From: Nocardia beijingensis NBRC 16342
GTDB lineage: Bacteria; Actinomycetota; Actinomycetes; Mycobacteriales; Mycobacteriaceae
Direction of reading: 5' to 3'
DNA: 64,000 bases
Assembly (NCBI RefSeq): GCF_001612785.1
Contig: NZ_BDBC01000012.1
Span: 62,001-126,000 of the forward strand
The notes below the pieces were generated by a model. It ran no database searches, had not been told where the DNA came from, and was given only the letters and a program-made list of their open reading frames with translations. The translations under genes were made by a program, and so were the position numbers. This document shows, in pieces, positions 31,903 through 41,145 of this stretch (the stretch's first letter is position 1; the number at the start of each line of letters is the position of its first letter).

Positions 31903-32361
31903 ATGAGAAACCAGCCCAACCGGCCCTTGGGCCGCTTCACCCTGCTCGCCGGCGTCTTGGCCGCGGGTTCGGCGCTCACGGCGTGTTCGGTCGACGACGG
32001 CGATTCCGCGGCGGACACGCCGGCGCCCGCGACCGTCTCGATCACCATGCCCGCGCCGAGCAGCCGCCAGGTGCCCGACACCGACCAGATCACCGCGGAA
32101 GCGGCGAAGCAGCTGTGCGACATGATGGGCGCAGACATCGACACCTGGCGCAGCCAGGGCGCCACGGTGGCCAAAGTGACGTTCAACGGCACCGTCCATA
32201 ATTGGGCGGCCCGTAACGGCGGGCTCAACGACGTCGTCGTCACCGACCGCGGCACGATCGACACCATCACCACGCAGACCTGCCCGCAGGTGCGCGAACA
32301 GGCGCTGGAGGCGCTGGGCGTGCCGGACCTGGCGTCGGCGCTGGCGGGGTTCGGGCGATGA
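31903..32361 (+). CDS. lipoprotein (152 aa)
   Basis: The first 29 residues form a lipoprotein signal: basic start (RNQPNRPLGR), hydrophobic core (FTLLAGVLAAGSAL) and lipobox LTAC with the Cys lipidated at the outer face of the membrane. The mature part begins with a Pro/Thr-rich acidic linker, then a small alpha+beta domain (AAKQLCDMMGADIDTWRSQG). Family not recognised; similar small lipoproteins are common in nocardiae and mycobacteria. It overlaps the next lipoprotein gene by ATGA. Confidence 0.78.
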   Translation: MRNQPNRPLGRFTLLAGVLAAGSALTACSVDDGDSAADTPAPATVSITMPAPSSRQVPDTDQITAEAAKQLCDMMGADIDTWRSQGATVAKVTFNGTVHNWAARNGGLNDVVVTDRGTIDTITTQTCPQVREQALEALGVPDLASALAGFGR

Positions 32362-32675
32362 GCGCCGCGAGCCGGATGGGTGTCGCCGTGCTGGCCGCGC
32401 TGGCGGTGTGCGCGGCAGGGTGCGGCGACGAGCCGGAGAAGATCGTGAACAAGGGCGGTGACACCCCGTGCAACGAATACGTCGCCCAGGATCCCGACAA
32501 ACAGCGCATCACCACCGAGAAGTTCCTCGAAGAGGAGCGCGAGGGTAACGAGACGCCCGACGCCAGGACCGTCGACGCGGCGATCGCGGCGATCAAGCTG
32601 ATGTGCGCGGCGCAGGCCAACCCGGACACGCCGATCCGCAAGGCCGACCTCACCGGCATCTTCGTGCCGAAATGA
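32358..32675 (+). CDS. small lipoprotein, HdeA/LprJ-like
   Basis: A 105-residue lipoprotein: signal MGVAVLAALAVCAAGC with the lipobox Cys near residue 22. The mature domain has paired Cys (TPCNEYVAQDPDKQ and LMCAAQANPD) and the sequence DPDKQRITTEKFLEEE, which recalls HdeA-like acid chaperones of mycobacteria, but this is a weak resemblance. It overlaps both neighbours by ATGA, so it is translated together with the first lipoprotein and the GT9 enzyme. Confidence 0.7.
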   Translation: MSAASRMGVAVLAALAVCAAGCGDEPEKIVNKGGDTPCNEYVAQDPDKQRITTEKFLEEEREGNETPDARTVDAAIAAIKLMCAAQANPDTPIRKADLTGIFVPK

Positions 32676-33607
32676 CGGTGCTGCTCGCGCTGCGCGCGCA
32701 CGGGTTGCGGGAACTGCTCACCGCGGTTCCCGCTCTGCGCGCGCTGCACGAGGCGCGTCCGCGGCACCGGCTCGTGCTGGCGGCGCCGGGATGGCTGCGC
32801 CCGGTCGTCGATCTGGCCGCGTGCGCCGACGAATTCCACGCGACGCCGCTGGCGGGCGGATTGCGCTGGAATGCCCCCGCGCCGACTTTCGCGGTCAATC
32901 TGCACGACGCCGGAGCCGAGAGCATCCGCGCGCTGCTGGCCACCGACCCGGAACGAATGATCACTCACCGCCACAAGGACTTTCCGCGCGTGCCCGGCCC
33001 GCTGTTCGAGCCGGGCCTGCCCGACCCGCTGCGGTGGTGCAAGCTGCTGGAATGGGCGGGAATCCCGGCCGACCCGGCTCGACTGGACATCACGCCGCCA
33101 CCGGAGTGCACCGGTGAACGCCGCTCCATCGTCGTCCACCCGGGCGGGGCGCCGGCTCGGCGCTGGCCCGCCGACCGCTTCGCGGCCGTGGCCGCGGGCC
33201 TGCGCGAGTGGGGATGTCCGGTGCGGATAGTCGGCAGCGCCGAGGACCGGCCGCTCGCGCGCAGCGTCGCCGACCGGGCCGGGTTGTCCGAGAACGATGT
33301 TCTGGCAGGCGAACTCACGCTGCGCCAACTCGCCGTGACGGTGGCCGACGCGTCCCTCGTGCTCAGCGGCGATACCGGGGTAGGGCATCTGGCCACGGCG
33401 TTCGGCACGCCGTCGGTGCTGATCTTCGGTCCCGATTCACCCGAGGTCTGGGGACCGCCACCGGAACGGGCCGCCCATGTCGCCTTGTGGGCCGGGCACC
33501 CCGGCGACCCGCGGTCGGACACGCCCGCGCCCGGATTGGCGATGATCAGCGCCGCCGAAGTGCTCGCCGCCGCGGATCGGCAACTCAGCGGCCACGTGCG
33601 AGTGTGA
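32672..33607 (+). CDS. GT9-family glycosyltransferase (heptosyltransferase-like)
   Basis: A 311-residue GT-B enzyme of the ADP-heptose:LPS heptosyltransferase family. N-terminal LRELLTAVPALRALHEARP, and the C-terminal lobe has VHPGGAPARRWPADRFAAVA and LSGDTGVGHLATAFGTPSV, with the conserved Asp in SGDTG. Actinobacteria lack LPS, so the acceptor is another glycan. ATGA overlap with the preceding lipoprotein gene implies a shared operon. Confidence 0.82.
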   Translation: MTVLLALRAHGLRELLTAVPALRALHEARPRHRLVLAAPGWLRPVVDLAACADEFHATPLAGGLRWNAPAPTFAVNLHDAGAESIRALLATDPERMITHRHKDFPRVPGPLFEPGLPDPLRWCKLLEWAGIPADPARLDITPPPECTGERRSIVVHPGGAPARRWPADRFAAVAAGLREWGCPVRIVGSAEDRPLARSVADRAGLSENDVLAGELTLRQLAVTVADASLVLSGDTGVGHLATAFGTPSVLIFGPDSPEVWGPPPERAAHVALWAGHPGDPRSDTPAPGLAMISAAEVLAAADRQLSGHVRV

Positions 33608-33659
33608 GAAGGACGCCGCACGGGCGTTTCACCCCGGCGAGACCGGCTATCTCGGGCAT

Positions 33660-35165
33660 ATGACGTCCCTATGGTTGCACGGCGCGCAGGTTCCGGCGCG
33701 GTTGCGGTTGACGCCGGGATCGCGCTTCGACACGGTGGTGATCGGCGGTGGGCTCACCGGACTGGTGACCGCGCTGCTGCTGGCCGAGAACGGTGTCGAG
33801 GTGGCCGTGGTCGAAGGAAGGCGCGTCGGCGCGGGCACCACCGGCGCGACCACCGGGAAGGTCAGCCTGCTGCAGGGAACGCGGGCTCAGCAGATCGCGC
33901 GGCACCACTCCGACGACGTCCTGCGCGACTACGTGGCGGCCAATCGCGAAGGGCAGGAATGGCTCCTGCGGTTCTGCGCGGCGCACGGCGTCACCGTCGA
34001 TCGGGCCGCGGCGTTGACCTACGCGCAGGACGACGACGAATTGTCGGCCGTGCGAGCCGAATACGCCGCGACCCAGAAAGCGGGGCTGCCCACCGAATTG
34101 CTCCGCGAGGTGGACGCGCCTTTCCCGGTGCGCGGCGCGGTGCGCCTCGCCGATCAGGCCCAGCTCGATCCGATGGCGCTGCTGGCCGCACTCGCGGCCG
34201 ACGTGGAGTCGCACGGAGCGCCGATCTACGAATCCACCCTCGTGCGCGGCGTACACCATGGCGACCGCGGTGAGCTCGTCGTCGACACCGAGCACGGCGA
34301 CCTCGGTGCGCGCCGGGTGGTGCTGGCCACCGGGACGCCGATCCTCGATCGCGGGGGATTCTTCGCCCGCCTCACTCCGCAACGCTCCTATCTGACGGCC
34401 TTCCGCCTGGACCGGCCCGCGCCGCGCGATATGTACATCAGCGCGGGCAGCCCGACCCGTTCCCTGCGCCGTGCCCAGGGAACGGACGGCGAGCTCCTGC
34501 TGGTCGGCGGCAACGGTCACGTCGTCGGCCGGGGCGGATCCACCCGGGAGAAAGTGGAGGATCTGGTGCACTGGACGCGCACCTGGTTCCCCGGCGCCGA
34601 GCTCACGCACCGCTGGTCCGCTCAGGACTACTCCCCCGTCGGGGAACTCCCCTATGTCGGTCCGTTGCTGCCGGGGCAGAACGATATCCAGCTGGCCACC
34701 GGCTACGCCAAGTGGGGCTTGACCAACGGGGTGGCCGCGGCGATCGCGCTGGCCGGACGCCTCACCGGGGCGACACCTCGGTGGGCGGGCGCGCTGGCGA
34801 GCTGGCGTCCGGACGAACTCAAGGCACTGCCGGCGGCGACGAAGATCAACGGCGCCGTGGCGCAGAAGCTGTCCGCGGGCTGGCTGCGGGTCGCGACCCG
34901 CCACGACGGCGCCGCTCCGGCCGAAGGCTGCGGCACCGTACTGCGCGAGGGCTTGCACCCGACGGCGGTGTGCACGGTCGACGGCGTCACCAACCGGGTC
35001 TCTGCGGTGTGCCCGCACCTGTACGGCATCCTCGATTGGAACGACGAGGAGCGGACCTGGGATTGCCCGCTGCACGGCTCCCGCTTCGCCGCCGACGGCA
35101 CCCTGCTCGAAGGCCCGGCCACCAGTTCGCTGACTCCCCTGCGGGTGCCGCGCGACAGCGGGTAG
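33660..35165 (+). CDS. FAD-dependent oxidoreductase fused to a Rieske [2Fe-2S] domain
   Basis: A 501-residue protein. Residues about 20-390 are a DadA-like FAD oxidoreductase (VVIGGGLTGLVTALLLAENG). Residues about 400-500 hold a Rieske centre, with cluster ligands in CPHLYG and WDCPLHGSRF (C-x-H ... C-x-x-H). Such fusions occur widely in actinobacteria; they are thought to pass electrons between the flavin and cluster, but no reaction is established. There is no signal peptide. It converges with the kinase gene, 15 bases away. Confidence 0.88.
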   Translation: MTSLWLHGAQVPARLRLTPGSRFDTVVIGGGLTGLVTALLLAENGVEVAVVEGRRVGAGTTGATTGKVSLLQGTRAQQIARHHSDDVLRDYVAANREGQEWLLRFCAAHGVTVDRAAALTYAQDDDELSAVRAEYAATQKAGLPTELLREVDAPFPVRGAVRLADQAQLDPMALLAALAADVESHGAPIYESTLVRGVHHGDRGELVVDTEHGDLGARRVVLATGTPILDRGGFFARLTPQRSYLTAFRLDRPAPRDMYISAGSPTRSLRRAQGTDGELLLVGGNGHVVGRGGSTREKVEDLVHWTRTWFPGAELTHRWSAQDYSPVGELPYVGPLLPGQNDIQLATGYAKWGLTNGVAAAIALAGRLTGATPRWAGALASWRPDELKALPAATKINGAVAQKLSAGWLRVATRHDGAAPAEGCGTVLREGLHPTAVCTVDGVTNRVSAVCPHLYGILDWNDEERTWDCPLHGSRFAADGTLLEGPATSSLTPLRVPRDSG

Positions 35166-35180
35166 GAGCGGACCGGCTGC

Positions 35181-35708
35181 TCAGTCCGCCAGCGGCGTGG
35201 CGTCGGCGAGGATTCGATCGACCGTCTGCTCGACCGTCAGATCCGACGTATCCAGCCAGAGCCCGATCCGGGGTGTGTGCTCGCGCAGCACTCGGTCCAG
35301 CCCCGCGACGGTGAATTCGTCGTAGGCGTCTTTCGCGCGTCCGGCTTCGCGCGCCAGGACGACTTCGGGGCGTGGCGCCAGCACGACCACATAGAGCGGT
35401 CGCGTGACGATCAGCTCCGCCGTCCATGGCAGGAATTCGCCGAGGACGACATCTTGCAGCACAGCCGTGAACCCGGCATCGGCATAGGCGTCGGCCGTCG
35501 CGGCGGCCAGGGTGTGCCGTAGCCGCAGCTGGGCCAACGCCTCCGGCGAGGGGTCCGCGCTCATCTCCGCGCGTCCGTTCACGACGAACCGGCGGAAGAC
35601 GTCGCCGCGCACGTGCGCCGAGCGGGGCAGGCGTTCGGCGAGCGCTTGGGCGACGGTGGATTTGCCCGCGGCCTGGATGCCGGTGATCAGATAGACAGCC
35701 GATGCCAT
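35181..35708 (-). CDS. P-loop kinase/AAA-type protein
   Basis: A 175-residue protein with a Walker A motif right at the start (LITGIQAAGKSTVAQ), then HVRGDVFRRFVVNGR and a lid-like Arg/Ala region (LAREAGRAKDAYDEF). This is a small-molecule kinase or phosphotransferase of the AAA_33 type; chloramphenicol phosphotransferase-like proteins share this plan. Substrate unknown. The ATG at 35708 was taken; another ATG at 35720 adds four residues. Confidence 0.75.
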   Translation of the reverse strand: MASAVYLITGIQAAGKSTVAQALAERLPRSAHVRGDVFRRFVVNGRAEMSADPSPEALAQLRLRHTLAAATADAYADAGFTAVLQDVVLGEFLPWTAELIVTRPLYVVVLAPRPEVVLAREAGRAKDAYDEFTVAGLDRVLREHTPRIGLWLDTSDLTVEQTVDRILADATPLAD

Positions 35709-35761
35709 GACAACGATCATGGCGATCCGCCGTGCGGCCGGTGGCGGCGGCCCCGCCGCGC

Positions 35762-36622
35762 TCAGTTCACGGGAGCGCCAGCCCCCTGCGCGACGTAGCG
35801 GTTCATCGCCCAGTTCAGTCCGCGCATCGCGGCGTTGTACGCGGGCGGGAAATACCGCTGCGCCCAGAAGCCCACCCGGATGTCGGGCGAAGTGAACACG
35901 AGGTAGCGGTTGCGCTCGACGCCACGCACGATCGATCGCGCCGCCGCCTCGGGGGTGACCGCGTGCCGCATGAACAGCGCCATGCCCCGCTGCACCGCTT
36001 CGGCCGTCCGATCGACGCCCGCGATGTCGACGCTGTCGACCATGGGAGTGGCCATGGCGCCGGGACACACCAGGCTCACGCCGATGCGGTGGCGCGCCAG
36101 ATCGAAACGCAGCACCTCCGACACCCCGCGCAGGCCGAACTTGCCCGCGCTGTAGGGCGCGTGCCACGGCAAGCCGAACAGGCCGGCCGCCGAGGACACG
36201 TTCACCACGTGACCGCCGCGCTCGGCCGCGATCATCGGCGGAACGAACGCTTCGATCACGTGGATCGGGCCCATGAGGTCGATGTCGACGGTGCGCCGCC
36301 ACTGCTCGTGCGTCAGCCGGTCGACGGTCCCCCAGGTCGCGATTCCGGCCACGTTCATGACGATGTCGACGCTGCCGGCCACGTCGTGCACCTCGGCTGC
36401 CAGCGCGACGACCTGCTCGTAGTCGCTGACATCGGCCGCCTGCGCGAGGTGGACGGTCGCCCCGGCGGCGCGCGCGTCGGCCGCGGTCCGTGCCAGGCCG
36501 TCGGCGGCGATGTCGGTCAGCACGAGCGAAGCGCCTCGGGCCGCCACCGCGAGCGCCGTGCTACGGCCGAGACCGCTGGCCGCGCCGGTGATCAGACAGG
36601 TTTTGCCGGCGAACTTCGTCAT
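35762..36622 (-). CDS. short-chain dehydrogenase/reductase
   Basis: A 286-residue classical SDR. Cofactor motif TGAASGLGRS near residue 13, NVAGI near residue 89, and the catalytic Ser-Tyr-Lys as VSSAAG and YSAGKFG. A C-terminal extension (FFMRH-like region, then WAQRYFPPAYNAAMRGLNW) is characteristic of mycobacterial membrane-associated SDRs. The substrate is unknown. The ATG at 36622 precedes the cofactor strand. Confidence 0.85.
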   Translation of the reverse strand: MTKFAGKTCLITGAASGLGRSTALAVAARGASLVLTDIAADGLARTAADARAAGATVHLAQAADVSDYEQVVALAAEVHDVAGSVDIVMNVAGIATWGTVDRLTHEQWRRTVDIDLMGPIHVIEAFVPPMIAAERGGHVVNVSSAAGLFGLPWHAPYSAGKFGLRGVSEVLRFDLARHRIGVSLVCPGAMATPMVDSVDIAGVDRTAEAVQRGMALFMRHAVTPEAAARSIVRGVERNRYLVFTSPDIRVGFWAQRYFPPAYNAAMRGLNWAMNRYVAQGAGAPVN

Positions 36623-36657
36623 AGTCGACGACCATACGCAACCATGAACACCGCTGT

Positions 36658-37683
36658 CTATGGAACCGGCGAAGGGCTCTCCCCCGGAACGGGCGCGAGC
36701 GCGACCGTGATGTTGTCGCCGCCGCCGCACCGCAGCGCGAACTCCGCGAGGGCGCGCGCCGCCTCCGCGGGCGGCTTCCCCGCCACCTGATCGGCCAGCG
36801 CCGATGGCGACGGCGAGTAGTTCCACAGTCCGTCGGAGCACAGCAGCAGTACGCCGGGGCCCGAGACGCGCACCGTCCGTACGCAGTTGTCGGCCCACGG
36901 CCGCGGCGGGCTGTCGGCGCCGAGCCAGCGGATCAGCGTATGCGCCCGCGGATCGGCCATCGCCGCGCGCTCGTCCATCGCGCCCGCGTCGACCAGCGCC
37001 TGTGCCCACGAGTCGTCGACGGTCAAACGCTCGGGTTGCCCCTCGCCTTCGGGCGAGGGCAGCCAGTAGGCGCGGCTGTCACCGACATTGGCCACGGTGA
37101 TCTCGGTTTCCGCGCCGTGGTGGGCGAGGACGGCGGACACGTAGGTGCACGAGGGCGCCGGGCCGTCGGGCACGTCCACGTCGCGGACCGCCTGCACCGC
37201 CGCGGCAAGCCCGGCCATGATCGCCTCGGCCGCGGGCTGCCCGGCGGCGAGCGCGGCTGCGGTGGCGCCGACACCGGCCCGCACCGCGGCACCGGAGGCC
37301 ACCTGCGGCCGCGACGACGTCGACACACCGTCGCTGACCGCGATCACGACGGCCGTATCCACCTCCGCCACCACGTCCCGCAGCACCCCGGCCGCGACGG
37401 CGTCCTCGTTGCGCGCGTGGACGATGCCACGATCGGTGAGCACGGCGACCGCGCCGAGATCGATGTCGAAGCGATCCCGCACCGGCCCGGACCGGCCACA
37501 CCGCGCGCAGCGCCCGTCGGCGTAGAAGTGGTCACCCCCGCACTCGGCGCACGAGGTCGCCTCGGGACCGGGCAGCGCTACATATCGATAACCGAGTTCC
37601 AGACCGCAGGACGCGCACCGCTCGCCGTCGAGTCCGACAGCCGAGCATCCGGCGCAGCGTAGGTCGGTGCCGTCATCGCTCAT
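36658..37683 (-). CDS. PP2C-type Ser/Thr protein phosphatase with N-terminal zinc ribbons
   Basis: A 341-residue protein. The first 65 residues hold several Cys pairs (CAGCSAVG, CASCGLELG, CAECGGDHF, CARCGRSG) that should bind zinc. Then comes a PP2C domain with metal motifs (HARNEDAV, IAVSDGVSTSS, NVGDSRAYW, CSDGLWNYS, GGGDNITVAL). It should remove phosphate from Ser/Thr in proteins phosphorylated by STPKs, none of which is coded nearby. The ATG at 37683 overlaps a short ORF with a strong ribosome site. Confidence 0.85.
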   Translation of the reverse strand: MSDDGTDLRCAGCSAVGLDGERCASCGLELGYRYVALPGPEATSCAECGGDHFYADGRCARCGRSGPVRDRFDIDLGAVAVLTDRGIVHARNEDAVAAGVLRDVVAEVDTAVVIAVSDGVSTSSRPQVASGAAVRAGVGATAAALAAGQPAAEAIMAGLAAAVQAVRDVDVPDGPAPSCTYVSAVLAHHGAETEITVANVGDSRAYWLPSPEGEGQPERLTVDDSWAQALVDAGAMDERAAMADPRAHTLIRWLGADSPPRPWADNCVRTVRVSGPGVLLLCSDGLWNYSPSPSALADQVAGKPPAEAARALAEFALRCGGGDNITVALAPVPGESPSPVP

Positions 37684-37777
37684 CGGACGGCTCCCCGGCC
37701 GACGGCGCCGCGGCATGCTCCGGAAGTCGTTGGCCCAACCGTAACCACAGTGGCTCGTTGCTGGTGCGAACTTCCAC
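37673..37777 (-). CDS. possible short ORF coupled to the PP2C gene (34 aa)
   Basis: A GTG at 37777 is preceded by AGGAGG at 5 bases and gives a 34-residue peptide (MEVRTSNEPLWLRLGQRLPE then Ala/Pro-rich) whose end overlaps the PP2C start by 11 bases. An upstream ATG at 37792 would add five residues. I do not recognise the peptide. It may be a coupling leader or the remnant of a larger gene. Confidence 0.4.
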   Translation of the reverse strand: MEVRTSNEPLWLRLGQRLPEHAAAPSAGEPSDER

Positions 37778-37965
37778 ACCCTCCTCCTTCATCTCCCCGG
37801 CAGGCCGACTCCGCTCGCGATAGTACGGGAGCGTTCGGGTCCGGGATTCCCGCGCCGGATCGACCTGCGCGCTGCCCGGCAGCACGATAGCCCACGGTCT
37901 GCCCACCTCCGCCGGGCACGGCACGCGGCGGCGGATGGTCCGGCACGAGAGCGGCCGTGCGTCGC

Positions 37966-39003
37966 TCAGACCAGCTCGGGCGCCCGGAACGAGCGCCGAC
38001 CCTGCGAGCGGAACGTCTGCGGCGGACAGCCCTGCCAGCGGCGGAAGGCCCGGATGAAGGAGGCCGCCTCCGCGTACCCCAGCCGTGCGGCGACCTGTTC
38101 GGTGGTCATATCGGTATGCGCGAGCAGCAGCTCCGACATGGTCTGGCGCACCTCGTCCAGCAGCGCACGGAACGAGGTGCCCTCCTCGTGCAACCGCCGC
38201 GACAGCGTGCGCGAACTCATGAACAGCCCCAAGGCGACCGTCGCCTGATCGGGGATCTCTCCCGGGGTGCGCACCAGCCGGTCGCGCACCGACGCCGCGA
38301 CGCCGGTGCGCGACCGGTGCCGGTCCAGCAGGTCGCGGCACAGTTGCCCGCAGTTGTCCCGCGCGGCGGCGCTCGCCGGTGGCAGCGGCCGGTCCAGCAA
38401 ACCGCGGTCGAAGACCACCGCGCTGATCTTCGCGCCGAAAATCGGTACGACGCCGAAGGCTTCGCGGTATCGCTTCGTATCGTGCGGGCACGCGTGCCGG
38501 AAACTGACTCGCCGTACCGGGACGCCGACGGCGAACAATTCGCGATCGAAGGCGGGCAGCCCGGCCAGGGCCGCCTCGGCGAAGAACGCCCGCATCCCCG
38601 GCGGGAGGCCGGTGTCCTCGAACACCAGCCGCGCTTCGCCGTCGGCTTCCTCGACGGTCAGCCGCCCGAACGGCACCGTGCGGCCGACGTAGCGCGACCC
38701 CACCTCGATCAGCTCACGCAGTGTCCGGCTGCCCAGCAGCGCGAGGCGCCACGGTCCGCGCGACCGCGGATCGTGACGAACCGCCGCGAGACCCAGTCCC
38801 GGCTCGTCGCCGAACCGGCCGAGCACCGTGTGCGCCACCCGCAGTTCGTCCTGCACGGTGATCATGGCGGACGGGTCGCCCAGCTCCGCGGGCGCCAGAG
38901 CGGTGCCCGCCAGGCACTCGGCGGACGTCATGCCCCGCTCTCCGGCGATGCGGACGAGAGCGCGCACGCCGGCGGTACTGCGGAGGAGATCCGGATCGAC
39001 CAT
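37966..39003 (-). CDS. AraC-family transcriptional regulator
   Basis: A 345-residue regulator. The N-terminal two thirds form an Arabinose-binding-like ligand domain of the OruR/ArgR type (VRALVRIAGERGMTSAECL, LIEVGSRYVGRTVPFGRL). The C-terminal 100 residues have two helix-turn-helix units (TLSRRLHEEGTSFRALLDEV and TTEQVAARLGYAEAASFIRAF, followed by RRWQGCPPQTFR). Targets are unknown; these regulators often control nearby lipid or alcohol catabolism, and the SDR at 35.8 kb is a candidate. A single gene. Confidence 0.85.
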   Translation of the reverse strand: MVDPDLLRSTAGVRALVRIAGERGMTSAECLAGTALAPAELGDPSAMITVQDELRVAHTVLGRFGDEPGLGLAAVRHDPRSRGPWRLALLGSRTLRELIEVGSRYVGRTVPFGRLTVEEADGEARLVFEDTGLPPGMRAFFAEAALAGLPAFDRELFAVGVPVRRVSFRHACPHDTKRYREAFGVVPIFGAKISAVVFDRGLLDRPLPPASAAARDNCGQLCRDLLDRHRSRTGVAASVRDRLVRTPGEIPDQATVALGLFMSSRTLSRRLHEEGTSFRALLDEVRQTMSELLLAHTDMTTEQVAARLGYAEAASFIRAFRRWQGCPPQTFRSQGRRSFRAPELV

Positions 39004-39171
39004 GGCTCGTATCCTCGATGAAGCGGTACTGCGCGGTATCGGCGCAATGTATCAATCGGGTGTCGCGCGCATCGGCGGTTCGCCGAAATGCCGTCACGAC
39101 AGCCCCTGGCAGTCGGGCGTTTTCGTCGCCGCACCGAGCGCGGTGACCGGTATCGTGCGAGCGACGCGCGC

Positions 39172-39816
39172 TCAATCCCGCACGGCGATACCGATGGAAC
39201 GCGCGAAGGCGGGCGCGAGATCCATCAGCTGCGGACTGCTGATCGTCGCGCCGCGCAGACTGTCGAGCCCGTCGGTGATGTCGAGCGCCGTCGCGCCGCG
39301 CAGGTCCACCTTCGTCAGGCGAGCATTGCGCAACGAGAGCCGCACCAATGCCGAGCCGGGCACCGTGATCTCGGTCAGCGCCGCCTCGGCGAAGTCGCAA
39401 TCGCGCAGCACACAGTCGGCGAAGGACACCTCGCGCAAGCGGGCGCGACGGAAGTTGACCGAGTCGAACTTGCAACCTTCGAACCGGACCCGCCGCAGGT
39501 TCGCCCCCGCGAAGTCGACGCCGGACATCGCGCCGGCCACCATCTCCCCGTCGAGCCAAGTCGTGTCGGCCAATTCGGTGCCGACCCAGCGGACGTGGCG
39601 CAGCCACACATCGGTGAACCGGCTGTAGCGCAGAGTCCCCCGGGTGAAGGTGTTCGAGACGAACGCCGACTCGTTGAAGCGCGCGTGCGGCACATCGACG
39701 TCGTCCAGGGCACCGCCGTCCAGCCGGACGCAGTCGTAGTCGCCTTCCGCTTCGAGGTCGCCGTCCAAGGCGGTGAGGTACCGCGCGTAGGGCAGGTCCT
39801 CGAGTTCGCGCGCCAT
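39172..39816 (-). CDS. pentapeptide-repeat protein
   Basis: A 214-residue protein. After a 30-residue start, A(D/N)LXX-type pentapeptides fill the protein, e.g. MSGVDFAGANLRRVRFEGCK, FDSVNFRRARLREVSFADC and VLRDCDFAEAALTEI. These fold as a right-handed square beta helix that can mimic DNA; some family members (MfpA, Qnr) protect gyrase from quinolones, but most have no known role. GGAGGA precedes the ATG at 39816. It stands next to the ECF42 sigma gene on the same strand (80-base gap). Confidence 0.82.
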   Translation of the reverse strand: MARELEDLPYARYLTALDGDLEAEGDYDCVRLDGGALDDVDVPHARFNESAFVSNTFTRGTLRYSRFTDVWLRHVRWVGTELADTTWLDGEMVAGAMSGVDFAGANLRRVRFEGCKFDSVNFRRARLREVSFADCVLRDCDFAEAALTEITVPGSALVRLSLRNARLTKVDLRGATALDITDGLDSLRGATISSPQLMDLAPAFARSIGIAVRD

Positions 39817-39896
39817 TCGGTCCTCCAGTTCGTCACGAAGATCGGTCGGCGCCGAGTATTCCGGTGTGCCATGACAAGTTGGGCGCCCGGCGAGGA

Positions 39897-41138
39897 TCAC
39901 CCGCCGTCGGGCTCCAGCCGGACGGCGCGGGACAGGAGGTAGCGCTGCTGCGGAATGCTCGTGGTCCGCCGTGCCGCGGTCAGATACGACTCGCGGGCGC
40001 GGGCGATGTCGCCGAGCAGCTCCAGCAGGTGCCCGCGCACGGCGTGCAGCCGGTGGTCGTCGGCCAGACGGTCGCCGAGGTCCTCCACCAGCTTCAGCCC
40101 CGCCTCGGGTCCGACGGCCATCGCCACCGCGACCGCGTGGTTCAGCGCGATCATCGGATTGTCGACTGCCGCCAGCAGGCGTTCGTAGAGCAGGGTGATC
40201 TGCGGCCAGTCGGTGGCGGCGTAACTGGGCGCCTCGTCGTGCAGTGCGGCGATCGCGGCCTGCAACTGGTACGGCCCCGGAATTCCCCGCGGCAGTGCGG
40301 CGGTGATCAGCGCGATGCCCTCCGTGATCGCCTCGGCGTCCCACCGGCCGCGGTCCTGCTCCTCCATCGGGATCAGCTCGCCGCCGGGGCCCGTGCGCGC
40401 GGCGCGTCGGGCGTCGGTGAGCAGCATCAGCGCCAGCAGCCCCGCCACTTCGCCGTCCTCCGGAAGCAGGCGATGCACGAGGCGGGTGAGCCGGATCGCC
40501 TCGGCCGACAACTCGACTCGGTGCAGACGGGGGCCGGAGGTGGCGGCGTAGCCCTCGGTGAAGATCAGGTACAGCACATGCAGCACGGTGGCCAGCCGGT
40601 CGGCGCGGTCGGCCGCCGACGGCGGGGCGAACGGCACGCCGCTGGCGGAGATGGCGCGCTTGGCCCGGCCGATGCGTTTGGCCATGGTCGCTTCCGGGAC
40701 CAGGAAGCACCGGGCGATCTCCGCGGTGGTGAGGCCGCCGACCGCGCGGAGTGTGAGCGCGACCTGCGAAGTGGGAGACAGCGCGGGGTGACAGCACAGG
40801 AACAGCAGGATCAGGGTGTCGTCCGCGTCGCTGGTCTGCCGGTCGGCGGGCGGCGTCAGCCAGTCCTCCGGCAGCATCCGCCGGGCCACGGTCTCTTCGC
40901 GCCGCCTGCGGGCCTGCTCGGCGCGCAACAGATCGGTGAGCCTGCGCGACGCGACGGTGATCAGCCAGGCCAGCGGCTTGGCCGGGACACCGTCGGCGGG
41001 CCACTGGGTCGCCGCGGCCAGCAGCGCCTCCTGCACCGCGTCCTCCGCGGTGTCGAAGTGCCCGTATCTGCGCACGAGCGCGGCGAGGACCTGCGGCGCC
41101 AGCGGGCGCAGCAGGTCCGTCGCCGCGGAATCGGACAC
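39897..41138 (-). CDS. ECF42-type RNA polymerase sigma factor with C-terminal TPR-like extension
   Basis: A 413-residue protein. Sigma region 2 (LVRRYGHFDTAEDAVQEALL, WLITVASRRLTDLLRAE) and region 4 (TTAEIARCFLVPEATMAKRI) are followed by a long C-terminal domain (LHVLYLIFTEGYAATSG through TLLYERLLAAVDNPMIALN) typical of ECF42. These sigma factors lack an anti-sigma and are linked to DGPF/YCII proteins, as here: the DGPF gene ends seven bases upstream. I take the GTG at 41138. Confidence 0.87.
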   Translation of the reverse strand: MSDSAATDLLRPLAPQVLAALVRRYGHFDTAEDAVQEALLAAATQWPADGVPAKPLAWLITVASRRLTDLLRAEQARRRREETVARRMLPEDWLTPPADRQTSDADDTLILLFLCCHPALSPTSQVALTLRAVGGLTTAEIARCFLVPEATMAKRIGRAKRAISASGVPFAPPSAADRADRLATVLHVLYLIFTEGYAATSGPRLHRVELSAEAIRLTRLVHRLLPEDGEVAGLLALMLLTDARRAARTGPGGELIPMEEQDRGRWDAEAITEGIALITAALPRGIPGPYQLQAAIAALHDEAPSYAATDWPQITLLYERLLAAVDNPMIALNHAVAVAMAVGPEAGLKLVEDLGDRLADDHRLHAVRGHLLELLGDIARARESYLTAARRTTSIPQQRYLLSRAVRLEPDGG

Positions 41139-41145
41139 GCGTCGC

